Assembly (NCBI GenBank): GCA_963838205.1
Contig: CAWIQF010000011.1
Coordinates: 86,318-150,317, forward strand
Source of the DNA: CAIVVT01 sp963838205
Lineage (GTDB): Bacteria; Acidobacteriota; Terriglobia; Bryobacterales; Bryobacteraceae
Direction of reading: 5' to 3'
DNA: 64,000 nt
A program made the translations under genes and the position numbers. The notes under the pieces are model-generated. The model did not search any database. It had not been told where the DNA came from and saw nothing but the letters and a program-made list of their open reading frames with translations. Shown here in pieces: positions 54,230 to 61,730 of this stretch (position 1 is the first letter of the stretch; each line of letters begins with the position of its first letter).

Positions 54230-54333
54230 TCTGGGATACTACTCATGTCCCCCGAGGAGGGGTGGACGCGTATGGCCGTTGCTGGGCAGCGACGGATCCA
54301 AACCGTTCTAAGGACAAAGCAGAGGAGGCATTG
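54230..54333 (+). promoter_or_regulatory. Conserved structured leader of PEP-CTERM gene 1
   Basis: TTTCTGGGATACTAC is followed by a hairpin (CCCC-CGAGGA-like loop-GGGG, 54250-54262) and a second hairpin (CCGTTGCT-GGGC-AGCGACGG, 54276-54295). GAGGAGG follows, just before ATG 54334. The same order of elements precedes gene 2. The stem of the second hairpin is kept there, with a U-G pair replaced by U-A. Confidence 0.68.
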
Positions 54334-55005
54334 ATGATCAAATATCTAGCGGCGATTGCTATTAGAGTTGTATTAGTTTTGGGTGTCCTGGCCATCGGCA
54401 GCAGTACTATGTGGGCCGGGCCCATAACCTGCTCGAACGTCACCACGGTATCTCAGTTTGTACAGGACGGCTCGTGCGAGATTGGGGATAAGGTCTTCAG
54501 CGGGTTCAGTACCACCCTTCCCAACAACTGGCAGGTAACTTTCTCATCACATGCTCAGGGTGGTGGGACGACGCTTTACCAGGTGCAGTTTGCTCAGTCC
54601 ACCGGCGGGATTGACTTAACGCCGGCGGGATCGCCGTACATTGTCGATTTCGGCGTCACTATCGATCCGACTGTACCCGGCTATATCCCGAGCTATATCT
54701 CGGAAGTTGGCGTGACAACCGACACTTACAATGGGCTGGATACAAAGTCAGTGTTCACCACCTCTGGCGGAACACTTCTTGGCACCATTACATCAGTCAA
54801 TGGCACCCCTGCTTTTCTCGGCGGTCTGAGCGCGCAGACGGTCTATGTCCAAGAGATGATCACATCCGGGAATGCCGGAACGCCGGATAGCGCCACTGAC
54901 TACTTCTACGAGACCGCGACTCCGGAGCCGGCAACGATGGCGCTGATGGGCGTCGGACTGCTGGCCCTGGGTGGTCTGCTGCGCCGCAAGCGGTCCGCGA
55001 AGTAA
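54334..55005 (+). CDS. PEP-CTERM exosortase-sorted protein 1
   Basis: The 223-residue protein has a signal peptide (MIKYLAAIAIRVVLVLGVLAIGSSTMWAG), a Thr/Ser/Gly-rich beta-type body and a C-terminal sorting tag (TPEPATMALMGVGLLALGGLLRRKR: PEP motif, membrane segment, basic cluster). Exosortase would cut at PEP and pass the protein to the surface or matrix. No exosortase gene is in the window. GAGGAGG before ATG 54334 sets the start. It is a paralogue of the next gene, mainly in the signal peptide and the tag. Confidence 0.9.
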   Translation: MIKYLAAIAIRVVLVLGVLAIGSSTMWAGPITCSNVTTVSQFVQDGSCEIGDKVFSGFSTTLPNNWQVTFSSHAQGGGTTLYQVQFAQSTGGIDLTPAGSPYIVDFGVTIDPTVPGYIPSYISEVGVTTDTYNGLDTKSVFTTSGGTLLGTITSVNGTPAFLGGLSAQTVYVQEMITSGNAGTPDSATDYFYETATPEPATMALMGVGLLALGGLLRRKRSAK

Positions 55006-55033
55006 CGGCAGAGTCTCAGTTATTCAAACACAA

Positions 55034-55075
55034 GCCCGGCGCGAGGTTCGCACCTCACGCCGGGTTTTCGTTTTT
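55034..55075 (+). terminator. Rho-independent terminator after PEP-CTERM gene 1
   Basis: CCCGGCGCGAGGT-TCGC-ACCTCACGCCGGG forms a 13-bp stem with one mismatch, followed by TTTTCGTTTTT. It starts 29 bp after the stop. Confidence 0.92.
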
Positions 55076-55505
55076 CTACGGAGCCGCACGCAACGCGGGC
55101 GCCCGCACCGTCGCGATTAACTGCGGATGGGCCTGGATGACTGTCCGAAGGTTCTTGCAGTTTCAATCGCCCGGGAGGAAGGGCGGCCCAAGCCTGCGAC
55201 TGTTGTAAACAGTCCCAACCCCAACGAATCATCTCATTCTCTCCCCGTCTGCCTGCGGAAGCCGTTGACCAACAATCGTGCTGGGATTTCCAGGCCCGCG
55301 CTAGGCCCGCGGAGGGGCAAAGGGGGTGATTTTGGTGGGCTCTGCTCCGATCCCATTGGTAAGTAATTCATACTAGTTGACTGTAATCAGGATATTAAGG
55401 TCAGAATTTACTTAAACTCTTGACAATCAACAACGTAGCGCCGACGAGCGAAGATCGGCTGGTCGCTTCGGTACAATCTAAAGATAGGATAGATTGGTAT
55501 TAGTT
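55076..55505. other. Intergenic stretch, duplicated upstream region
   Basis: No gene is supported. From about 55330 the sequence matches in blocks the AT-rich region before PEP-CTERM gene 1 (GTGGGCTCTG, TGTAATCAGGA, AAAGATAGG), and so probably contains the promoter. Confidence 0.55.
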
Positions 55506-55609
55506 TTCTGGGATACTACCAATGTCCCCAGGAGGGGTGGGCGGGTACAGGCCGTTGCCGGGCAGCAACGCTGGCTGTGACGCTCAAGGAGTAGGAAAAG
55601 GAGGCATGA
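55506..55609 (+). promoter_or_regulatory. Conserved structured leader of PEP-CTERM gene 2
   Basis: TTTCTGGGATACTAC, then CCCC-AGGA-GGGG (55526-55537), then CGTTGC-CGGGCA-GCAACG (55553-55570), then an AAAAGGAGG ribosome-binding site. Order and spacing match the leader of gene 1, with loop changes and a stem-preserving substitution. Confidence 0.68.
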
Positions 55610-56314
55610 ATGATCAAATCTCTAGCGGCGATTGCTTTTAGAGGTGTGTTGGTTTTAGGCGTCCTGGCCATTGGGACCAGCGCCGTGTGGGCCGGACCAC
55701 TTGTACCCTGCAATACCCTTGCCACGATAGGGGCCTGGGAGGCCGCCGGCGCGTGCATCGATCAGACCGCCGCGGATCCGGTAGGTGACAAAATTTGGAC
55801 CTTCAATAGCAACGGGAGTGGCACGGCAGTTCCCTCGACCTGGCTGTTTAACGTCAGTGATGTGTCGATAGGTCCGCTCACTTCACTTCACAGTCTCACG
55901 ATTTCAGCCCCTACCGCGGGTGAGGTAGTGGGGCCTGGGACGTACACTCTCGATTACACCATCAGCATCAATCCGCTGTTGCCCAATTACACGTCGAACT
56001 TCATCGATGCCGCACAGGTATCGGCGAACGTCGCTAGCGGTACCTCGACGGATACCAAGGATCTGTTCGACTCGGGAGGCACCCCGATTGGCATTGTGAC
56101 GTCAGTCAATGGCGCCACGGCGACGGTTGGTCTTCCGAACGAGCATGTGGTCGGCGTTGACGAGACGATCGTTCTCGGCTCGGGCGCAGTTCTGTTTAGC
56201 TTTACAGACGTGTTCACCGAGCAAACAGTGCCCGAACCCGCTTCGATGGCGCTGATGGGCGCCGGGTTGCTGGCCCTGGGTGGTCTGCTTCGCCGGAAAA
56301 GGGCTGCGAAGTAA
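55610..56314 (+). CDS. PEP-CTERM exosortase-sorted protein 2
   Basis: The 234-residue protein has a signal peptide nearly identical to that of protein 1 (MIKSLAAIAFRGVLVLGVLAIGTSAVWAG), a diverged beta-rich body with three or four Cys, and the tag VPEPASMALMGAGLLALGG followed by LLRRKRAAK. The mid regions share only phrases such as GTPIGIVTSVNGATA / GTLLGTITSVNGTPA, so after duplication the exposed part diverged faster than the sorting signals. Confidence 0.9.
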   Translation: MIKSLAAIAFRGVLVLGVLAIGTSAVWAGPLVPCNTLATIGAWEAAGACIDQTAADPVGDKIWTFNSNGSGTAVPSTWLFNVSDVSIGPLTSLHSLTISAPTAGEVVGPGTYTLDYTISINPLLPNYTSNFIDAAQVSANVASGTSTDTKDLFDSGGTPIGIVTSVNGATATVGLPNEHVVGVDETIVLGSGAVLFSFTDVFTEQTVPEPASMALMGAGLLALGGLLRRKRAAK

Positions 56315-56342
56315 CGCGTAGAGTCCAAGCTCAGAAACATAG

Positions 56343-56387
56343 GCCCGGTGCGAGGCGACCCCCTCTCACCGGGCTTTGTATTTTGTG
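56343..56387 (+). terminator. Intrinsic terminator after PEP-CTERM gene 2
   Basis: GCCCGGTG (56343-56350) pairs with CACCGGGC (56367-56374) and is followed by TTTGTATTTTG. It lies about 29 bp after the stop, as for gene 1. Confidence 0.82.
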
Positions 56388-56560
56388 AGCCGTTCACTGG
56401 GCGCGAGCCCGCATGCCCGACGTCCCAGGTGCGAGGTTTCACCGGCACAACCTTCCGCGCTGCGCACCGCGCCTCGTCGCGCATGCTTTGAAACATTCGA
56501 GCGCAGGCCGGGAATCCCGCCGCATTGACCCGCAGGCGCAAGTTGCGCCAATGTGGATGC

Positions 56561-57865
56561 ATGAACCGTCGCAGCTTCTTCAAAGGCGTTTCCACGTCCG
56601 CGGCCGGCGCGCTGGCCGCAGCCGCGTTTCACTCCAATGCGCTGGCGCGCGCGCAGGCCGCGGCGGCCGCGGTGACCGGGCGCGCGGCGGACACGGTGGC
56701 GCGGGATGAAGACTTCTGGATGAACATCCGCCATGCATTTACCGTCGATCGCAACATGGTCAATCTCAATAACGGGGGCGTGTCGCCCTCGCCGAAGATT
56801 GTCATGGACACCGAGGTGCGGTACCTGGAAGTCGAGAATCTGAGTCCGTCGTATTACATGTGGAACGTGCTCGATCCGGGCATCGAGACGGTGCGGCGAC
56901 GGCTGGCGCGGATGTTCGGCTGCGATCCGGAGGAGATCGCGATCACGCGCAACGCCAGCGAGGGGTTGGAGATCGTGCAGCAGGGCATGGAGCTGCGGCG
57001 CGGCGACGAAGTGCTCACCACGAACCAGGATTACCCGCGCATGATCACCACCTGGCAGCAGCGCGAGCGGCGCGACGGGATTGTGCTGAAGCAGTTGAAA
57101 TTCCCGGTGCCGCCGCCCAGCATGGATTACCTGGTGAAGCTGTTTGAAGACGCGATTACGCCGCGCACGAAGGTCATCCACATCTGCCATATGACCAACC
57201 GCACGGGCCAGATTTTTCCGGTGCGCAAGATCTGCGAACTCGGGCGGGCGCGCTCGATCGAGGTGATCGTGGATGGGGCGCACGCCTTTGCGCAGTTCCC
57301 GTTCCAACAATCGGATCTGGGGTGCGACTACTACGGCACGTCGCTGCACAAATGGGTGCTGGCGCCGATCGGCACCGGCATGCTGTATGTGAAGCGCTCG
57401 AAGATCGAAAAGATCTGGCCGCTGATGGCCGCGCCGCCGGAGATGAACGCGAACATCCGCAAGTTCGAGGAGATCGGCACGCATCCGGCGTCGCAGCGCA
57501 ACGCGATCACCGAAGCGCTGAATTTTCACGACAGCATCGGCGGGGAACGCAAGGCGGAGCGGTTTCGCTATCTGCGCAAGCGCTGGTCGAACCAGTTGCG
57601 GGATCTCCCGGGGGTGAAGATTCTGAACAGCGAGGATCCGGAGCAGTCGTGCGCCATCGGATTCGTGAGTGTCGAGGGCTTCGACGCGCCGAAGCTGCAG
57701 AACTACCTGTGGAGCAAGCACCGCATCTGGACGGTGGCCATCGTGACCGGGGACGAATACCAGGGACTGCGCATCACGCCCAACGTGTACACGACGCTCG
57801 AGGAGATCGACACCTTCGCCGAAGTCATGACGAAGGTGATTCGCAGCGGGTCGATTCCGGCCTAG
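56561..57865 (+). CDS. Exported class V aminotransferase-like PLP enzyme (isopenicillin N epimerase-like)
   Basis: Starting at ATG 56561 (MNRRSFFKGVSTSAAGALAA), the protein has a twin-arginine type signal peptide and 434 residues in all. PLP-binding features are ITRNASEGLEIVQQG, the Asp/His pair of EVIVDGAHAFAQFPF and the Schiff-base Lys in YYGTSLHKWVLAPIGTG. The family includes cysteine desulfurases and isopenicillin N epimerase-like enzymes; no desulfurase Cys loop is seen. Export of the folded holoenzyme by Tat makes sense for a PLP protein. The substrate is unknown. Confidence 0.88.
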   Translation: MNRRSFFKGVSTSAAGALAAAAFHSNALARAQAAAAAVTGRAADTVARDEDFWMNIRHAFTVDRNMVNLNNGGVSPSPKIVMDTEVRYLEVENLSPSYYMWNVLDPGIETVRRRLARMFGCDPEEIAITRNASEGLEIVQQGMELRRGDEVLTTNQDYPRMITTWQQRERRDGIVLKQLKFPVPPPSMDYLVKLFEDAITPRTKVIHICHMTNRTGQIFPVRKICELGRARSIEVIVDGAHAFAQFPFQQSDLGCDYYGTSLHKWVLAPIGTGMLYVKRSKIEKIWPLMAAPPEMNANIRKFEEIGTHPASQRNAITEALNFHDSIGGERKAERFRYLRKRWSNQLRDLPGVKILNSEDPEQSCAIGFVSVEGFDAPKLQNYLWSKHRIWTVAIVTGDEYQGLRITPNVYTTLEEIDTFAEVMTKVIRSGSIPA

Positions 57866-57875
57866 CGCGCGAGTC

Positions 57876-58688
57876 TTACTGGGCCGCGGGCAAAACCGGC
57901 ACGGGCAGCGTGACCTTGCCAGTGGCGGCCCACTCGACGCCGCGCGTGAACGTGGCGAGGAAGGCCGGCGTCTGCACGGCCGGGCCGTCGTGGCCCAGGA
58001 CGTTGACGAAGACGCGGCCCTGGCCATAATCCACGGTCCACAACACGGGTTCGGCCTTGCCCGGACCGGGCACCGGCTGGGACGGATTCTTATACAGAGA
58101 GTGGTCGTCCCAGGCCGTGGCCAGGATGTGGCAGCAGCCCTCGGGCTGCCACTTCAGGTTGGCGTACAGCTCGTCTTTCTGCTGCACGAAAGTCCGCGGC
58201 AGGCCGCGCGTGATGGGGTGGTCGGCGTCGACCACCTGCACCGTGAAGTCATGCGCGGCGGAGTGCTGGCCGTTGTTCGGCCGCCAGTTGGCGCCGGAGA
58301 GTTTTTCGAATTCGGTCCAGCCATCGAAGGCCGCGGCGGAGAAGTGGTACACCACCAGGCCGTGCCCCGAGCGCACGAAATCCAGCAGCGCACTCTCGGC
58401 GCGGTCGCCCCAGCGCAGGCCCGTCTTGCGCCAGTCGGCATAGTTGAGAATCACGACATCGTAGGGCGCGAGCGTCTCCGGCCCGGCGCCGCGAAACTCC
58501 TCGTCGATGCGCACTTCAAAGCGGCCGGTATCCTCCAGCTCTTTGCGCAGCAGCGGGCAGACGGTGCGCCAGTCGTGACCGTTCTGGCCGGTGATGATCA
58601 GCGCCTGAATCTTTTTGGGCGCGGGCGCGGCGGGCGTCTGTGCCAGCAGTAGGGAAGAGAACGCGAGCAGGGCGGCAATGAATCGCAT
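57876..58688 (-). CDS. Secreted ThuA-domain protein
   Basis: The 270-residue protein has a signal peptide (MRFIAALLAFSSLLLAQ) and a ThuA-type glutamine-amidotransferase-like fold: QALIITGQNGHDWRTVCPLL, DVVILNYADWRKTG, GHGLVVYHFSAAAFDGWTEFEKL, HPITRGLPRTFVQQKDELYANL, PVLWTVDYGQGRVFVNVLGHDG. ThuA-like proteins are tied to trehalose or sugar-polymer use. There are no sugar transport genes next to it. Convergent with the PLP enzyme gene, 10 bp apart. Confidence 0.88.
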   Translation of the reverse strand: MRFIAALLAFSSLLLAQTPAAPAPKKIQALIITGQNGHDWRTVCPLLRKELEDTGRFEVRIDEEFRGAGPETLAPYDVVILNYADWRKTGLRWGDRAESALLDFVRSGHGLVVYHFSAAAFDGWTEFEKLSGANWRPNNGQHSAAHDFTVQVVDADHPITRGLPRTFVQQKDELYANLKWQPEGCCHILATAWDDHSLYKNPSQPVPGPGKAEPVLWTVDYGQGRVFVNVLGHDGPAVQTPAFLATFTRGVEWAATGKVTLPVPVLPAAQ

Positions 58689-58768
58689 GCCAATATCCTA
58701 TGCCAATTGCATGCGCCGGAGTGGCGAACGGGGGCGCTCGCCGGGTGTCAATCCAGCGCTGAACACGC

Positions 58769-59317
58769 TCAGCCGCGAGCAGTGAAAACCAGCGAGGCCG
58801 AGTTCATGCAGTAGCGCTTGCCCGTGGGCCGCGGCCCATCGTCGAAGACGTGCCCCAGGTGGCCGTCGCAGCGCGCGCAGGAAACTTCGTCGCGCGCCAT
58901 GCCCAGGCTGAGGTCGGTGCCGACGGTCACGTTTTCCTTGGCGATCGGCGCCCAGAAACTGGGCCAGCCGGTGCCGGAGTCGAATTTGGTTTTCGAGTCG
59001 AACAGCATGGTACCGCAGCACACGCAGCTATAGAGCCCGTCGCGGTGATTGTCGTGGAAGCTATTCATAAAGGCGCGCTCGGTGCCCTTGTGCCGCGCGA
59101 CTTCGTAAGCGTTGGCGGAGAGCTGCTTGCGCCATTCGGCGTCGGTCTTGACAATCCTCTCGACCTCGACAACGCCGGTGGCGTGACCGGCCTTGTCGAA
59201 CTGGGCGATTTTCACGGTCTTTTTCTGATTCGCGGCTGCCTGCATTGTGATGAGTCCTCCGGCTCCGAAAATACCCAGGATGGAACGCCTGGTCGGAATT
59301 GCATTTGAAATCTTCAT
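58769..59317 (-). CDS. msrB: Exported peptide methionine-R-sulfoxide reductase
   Basis: The 182-residue protein has an N-terminal signal with an RRSILG twin-arginine-like motif. The MsrB domain shows two zinc-binding CxxC motifs (SCVCCGTMLF and SCARCDGHLGHVF), FDSGTGWPSFW and the catalytic Cys in KRYCMNSASLVF. It reduces methionine-R-sulfoxide in proteins. It starts 9 bp after the dehydrogenase-like gene and is the last gene of an operon with msrA. Confidence 0.93.
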   Translation of the reverse strand: MKISNAIPTRRSILGIFGAGGLITMQAAANQKKTVKIAQFDKAGHATGVVEVERIVKTDAEWRKQLSANAYEVARHKGTERAFMNSFHDNHRDGLYSCVCCGTMLFDSKTKFDSGTGWPSFWAPIAKENVTVGTDLSLGMARDEVSCARCDGHLGHVFDDGPRPTGKRYCMNSASLVFTARG

Positions 59318-59326
59318 GCGCGATCC

Positions 59327-60637
59327 TCACTTCCCGCCGTGATAGCTGACGCGCCAGATCGAATTCGATCCATCGTCGGAGACCATTAGCGCGCCGTCCG
59401 GCGCCACGGCGACGCCGACGGGCCGCCCCCACACATTGCCATCGGGCGTGACGAAACCGTTCATAAAATCGATGTACTCGCCGGTCGCTTTGCCGTCGCG
59501 CATGGGCACGCGGATGACCTCGTAGCCGGTGCGGATGGAGCGGTTCCACGAGCCGTGCTCACCGGCGAAGATATCTCCGGCGTACTCGCTGGGGAATTGC
59601 TTGCCATCGTAAAACGTCATCTCCAGAGAGGCGTTGTGCGGCTGCAGGATCACGTCCGGTGTGATCACCTTGTCTTTCAACTCGGGGTGCTTGCCGGCGT
59701 GCCGGGGATCCTGGTGCGGGCCCATGTACCACCACGGCCAGCCGTAAAAGCCACCCTCCTGGACATGCGTAATGTAGTCGGGCACCAGGTTATCGCCTAA
59801 CGCATCGCGCTCATTCACAGAGGCCCACAGCTCGCCCGTGCGCGGGTGCACGGCAATGCCCACGGCGTTGCGGATGCCGTAAGCGTAGACCCGCCGGCCG
59901 CTGCCGTCGGGATTGAACTCCAGTACGTCGGCGCGCTGGAACTCGCGCTTCGAAATGTCCGGATCATCGACGTTACTGGCTGATCCGACCGAGACGAACA
60001 TCTTTTTCCCATCCAACGTGAAGGCCACATCGCGCGTCCAGTGGCCGCCGTGGGCGGGCAGCACGGGCACGATCGTTTCGGGCGCGCCGCGCGCCTTCAG
60101 GTCGCCGTTGCGATAGGGGAAGCGCACGACCGAATCGGTGTTGCCGATGTAAACCCACTGCGGGTCCGCTCCCAGCGGATAAAACGCCAGGCCGAAAGGT
60201 TGTTTCAAGCCGGTGGCGAAGGTGGTCACAGTTTGAGCCTTGCCGTCGGGGGTGAGACCGCGCATCACTTTGACGTCCTGCGCGCCGCTTTCGACGACGA
60301 ACAGATCGCCGTTGGGCGCGGTGCGGATGAGCCGCGGATTATTGAGCCCCTCGGCGTAGAGCTGCACCTTGAAGCCCGGAGGCGCGGCAGGCCATGCGCC
60401 GTCCGGACGCGCGACCACGGTGGGTCCGTTGGCGGCCGACTCGGTGGCGAAGGGCTCGGGCAGGTCGGCGAGCGTGATGTGGTGCACGACGCCGGGCCGC
60501 TGCTGCCGGTAGTCGGAGAAAACTACGTGGTCGGCGGAGGCTTGCGCCGCGGCGCTGCGGACGGCGACGACGCCCAGGGCGCAAACGAGAAGCGCCGGGA
60601 GCAGGACGGGAGTCAACGATCGATGCATAGGCTTCAT
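59327..60637 (-). CDS. Exported beta-propeller sugar dehydrogenase-like protein (L-sorbosone type)
   Basis: The 436-residue protein has a signal peptide and a six-bladed propeller of the soluble glucose/L-sorbosone dehydrogenase family: PPGFKVQLYAEGLNNPRLIRTAPNGDLFVVES, GLKQPFGLAFYPLG, HWTRDVAFTLDGKKMFVSVGS, YGIRNAVGIAVHPRTGELWASVNERD, GGFYGWPWWYMG, FAGEHGSWNRS. Members may bind PQQ. Its place between msrA and msrB, with 22 and 9 bp gaps, suggests that it supplies electrons or is itself a target protected by the reductases; this is inference. Confidence 0.87.
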   Translation of the reverse strand: MKPMHRSLTPVLLPALLVCALGVVAVRSAAAQASADHVVFSDYRQQRPGVVHHITLADLPEPFATESAANGPTVVARPDGAWPAAPPGFKVQLYAEGLNNPRLIRTAPNGDLFVVESGAQDVKVMRGLTPDGKAQTVTTFATGLKQPFGLAFYPLGADPQWVYIGNTDSVVRFPYRNGDLKARGAPETIVPVLPAHGGHWTRDVAFTLDGKKMFVSVGSASNVDDPDISKREFQRADVLEFNPDGSGRRVYAYGIRNAVGIAVHPRTGELWASVNERDALGDNLVPDYITHVQEGGFYGWPWWYMGPHQDPRHAGKHPELKDKVITPDVILQPHNASLEMTFYDGKQFPSEYAGDIFAGEHGSWNRSIRTGYEVIRVPMRDGKATGEYIDFMNGFVTPDGNVWGRPVGVAVAPDGALMVSDDGSNSIWRVSYHGGK

Positions 60638-60659
60638 GATGTTTGAGAATCGGCAGCGG

Positions 60660-61349
60660 TCACTTCTTCAGCAGTTGCGGATAGGCCTTCTTCAGCTTTT
60701 GCAGCTTGGGCAAGGAATTGGCGACGACATACGGTTCCAGCGGATGGTTCTGGACGTAATGCTGGTGGTAATCCTCGGCCGGGTAGAAGACCGTCAGCGG
60801 CGAGATTTCGGTCACAATGGGCGCGTGGAATACCTTGGCTGCGGTGAGTTGTTGGACATAGGCTCGGGCGATCTTCTCCTGCTCGGCGTCGGCAAACCAG
60901 ATGGCGGAGCGGTACTGGTGGCCCCAGTCGGGCCCTTGGCGGTCCTTCGTCGTAGGGTCGTTGGCGACGCTCATAAAGACCTTCAGCAGCGTCCCGTAGG
61001 TGATCTTCGATGGGTCGTAAGTGATGCGGATCGACTCGGCGTGATTGGTCTTGCCGGAACCGACGATCTGGTAATGCGCCTCGGCCGCGGTGCCGCCGGT
61101 GTAGCCCGAGGTCACGCTGGAAACGCCCGCCAGTTGGTCGAACACCGCCTCCGTGCACCAGAAACAACCACCCGAGAGCACGGCCGTTCGCCGCCCCTTA
61201 GCGGCAGGCTTGGATTCATCCACTGCCGCGTCGGGAAAACGAGCGAGATCGACCGCGCTGGCTCCGGCGCACGCTCCGGTCGCACACAGGACCAGCGTCG
61301 CGCAAGCGGTGAGCAGGCCGCGTTTGTTCAATTCCTGGATCATGGGCAC
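60660..61349 (-). CDS. msrA: Exported peptide methionine-S-sulfoxide reductase
   Basis: The 229-residue protein has a signal peptide that could also be lipoprotein type (LVLCATGACAG). The MsrA core shows the catalytic Cys in VLSGGCFWCTEAVFDQL, then GYTGGTAAEAHYQIVGSGKTNHAESIRI, QGPDWGHQYRSAIWF and FYPAEDYHQHYVQNHP. It reduces methionine-S-sulfoxide. With msrB two genes downstream, the cell has a complete exported methionine repair set. Confidence 0.94.
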   Translation of the reverse strand: MPMIQELNKRGLLTACATLVLCATGACAGASAVDLARFPDAAVDESKPAAKGRRTAVLSGGCFWCTEAVFDQLAGVSSVTSGYTGGTAAEAHYQIVGSGKTNHAESIRITYDPSKITYGTLLKVFMSVANDPTTKDRQGPDWGHQYRSAIWFADAEQEKIARAYVQQLTAAKVFHAPIVTEISPLTVFYPAEDYHQHYVQNHPLEPYVVANSLPKLQKLKKAYPQLLKK

Positions 61350-61490
61350 TCCAATAGATATGGATGATGCGCCCAGCCGGATTTATGCGCAATTGTGCGA
61401 ACACGGTGCACGAAGAGCGGGCGAACGCGCAGCCGCAACCAGGCGCCGGCCACAACGGCCGCTCACGCGCCGTCCTGCGCCGCCGTGTGT

Positions 61491-61730
61491 TCAGCGGTAG
61501 TCGGCGGCCAGCTTCAACTGCTCTTCCGCGGCCAGCGTCCGCTTCTTCGACCACACCGCGAAGGTGACGCTGGCGACGCCCTTGGCGGACCAGCTCAGGG
61601 TCACGCGGTCAACCAGTTCCACGGGAAAGCGGTTGACGATTTCGCCCTGGCCCGCGCGGATGAGCCGCCATTCTCCATCCGGCAGCTCCGACGATTTGTA
61701 GGTCTCCGAGCCTTCCGGCTGCTCGGGTGA
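61491..61730 (-). pseudogene. C-terminal gene fragment cut at a sequence junction
   Basis: One minus-strand frame reads SPEQPEGSETYKSSELPDGE, then WRLIRAGQGEIVNRFPVELV, DRVTLSWSAKGVASVTFAVW and ends LKLAADYR with a stop at 61491-61493. It reads like a beta-sandwich C-terminus of an extracellular enzyme. The frame turns into unrelated sequence just right of 61730 and meets a stop within 11 codons, without a start. The point where it breaks is the point where the GH94 fragment on the other strand begins. Confidence 0.6.

Noticed and set aside
54230..54333. Known c-di-GMP-I (GEMM) riboswitch
   Set aside because: The conserved tetraloop/receptor and the CACGCACAGGGCAAACC-type core are absent; only two small hairpins with other sequence are seen.
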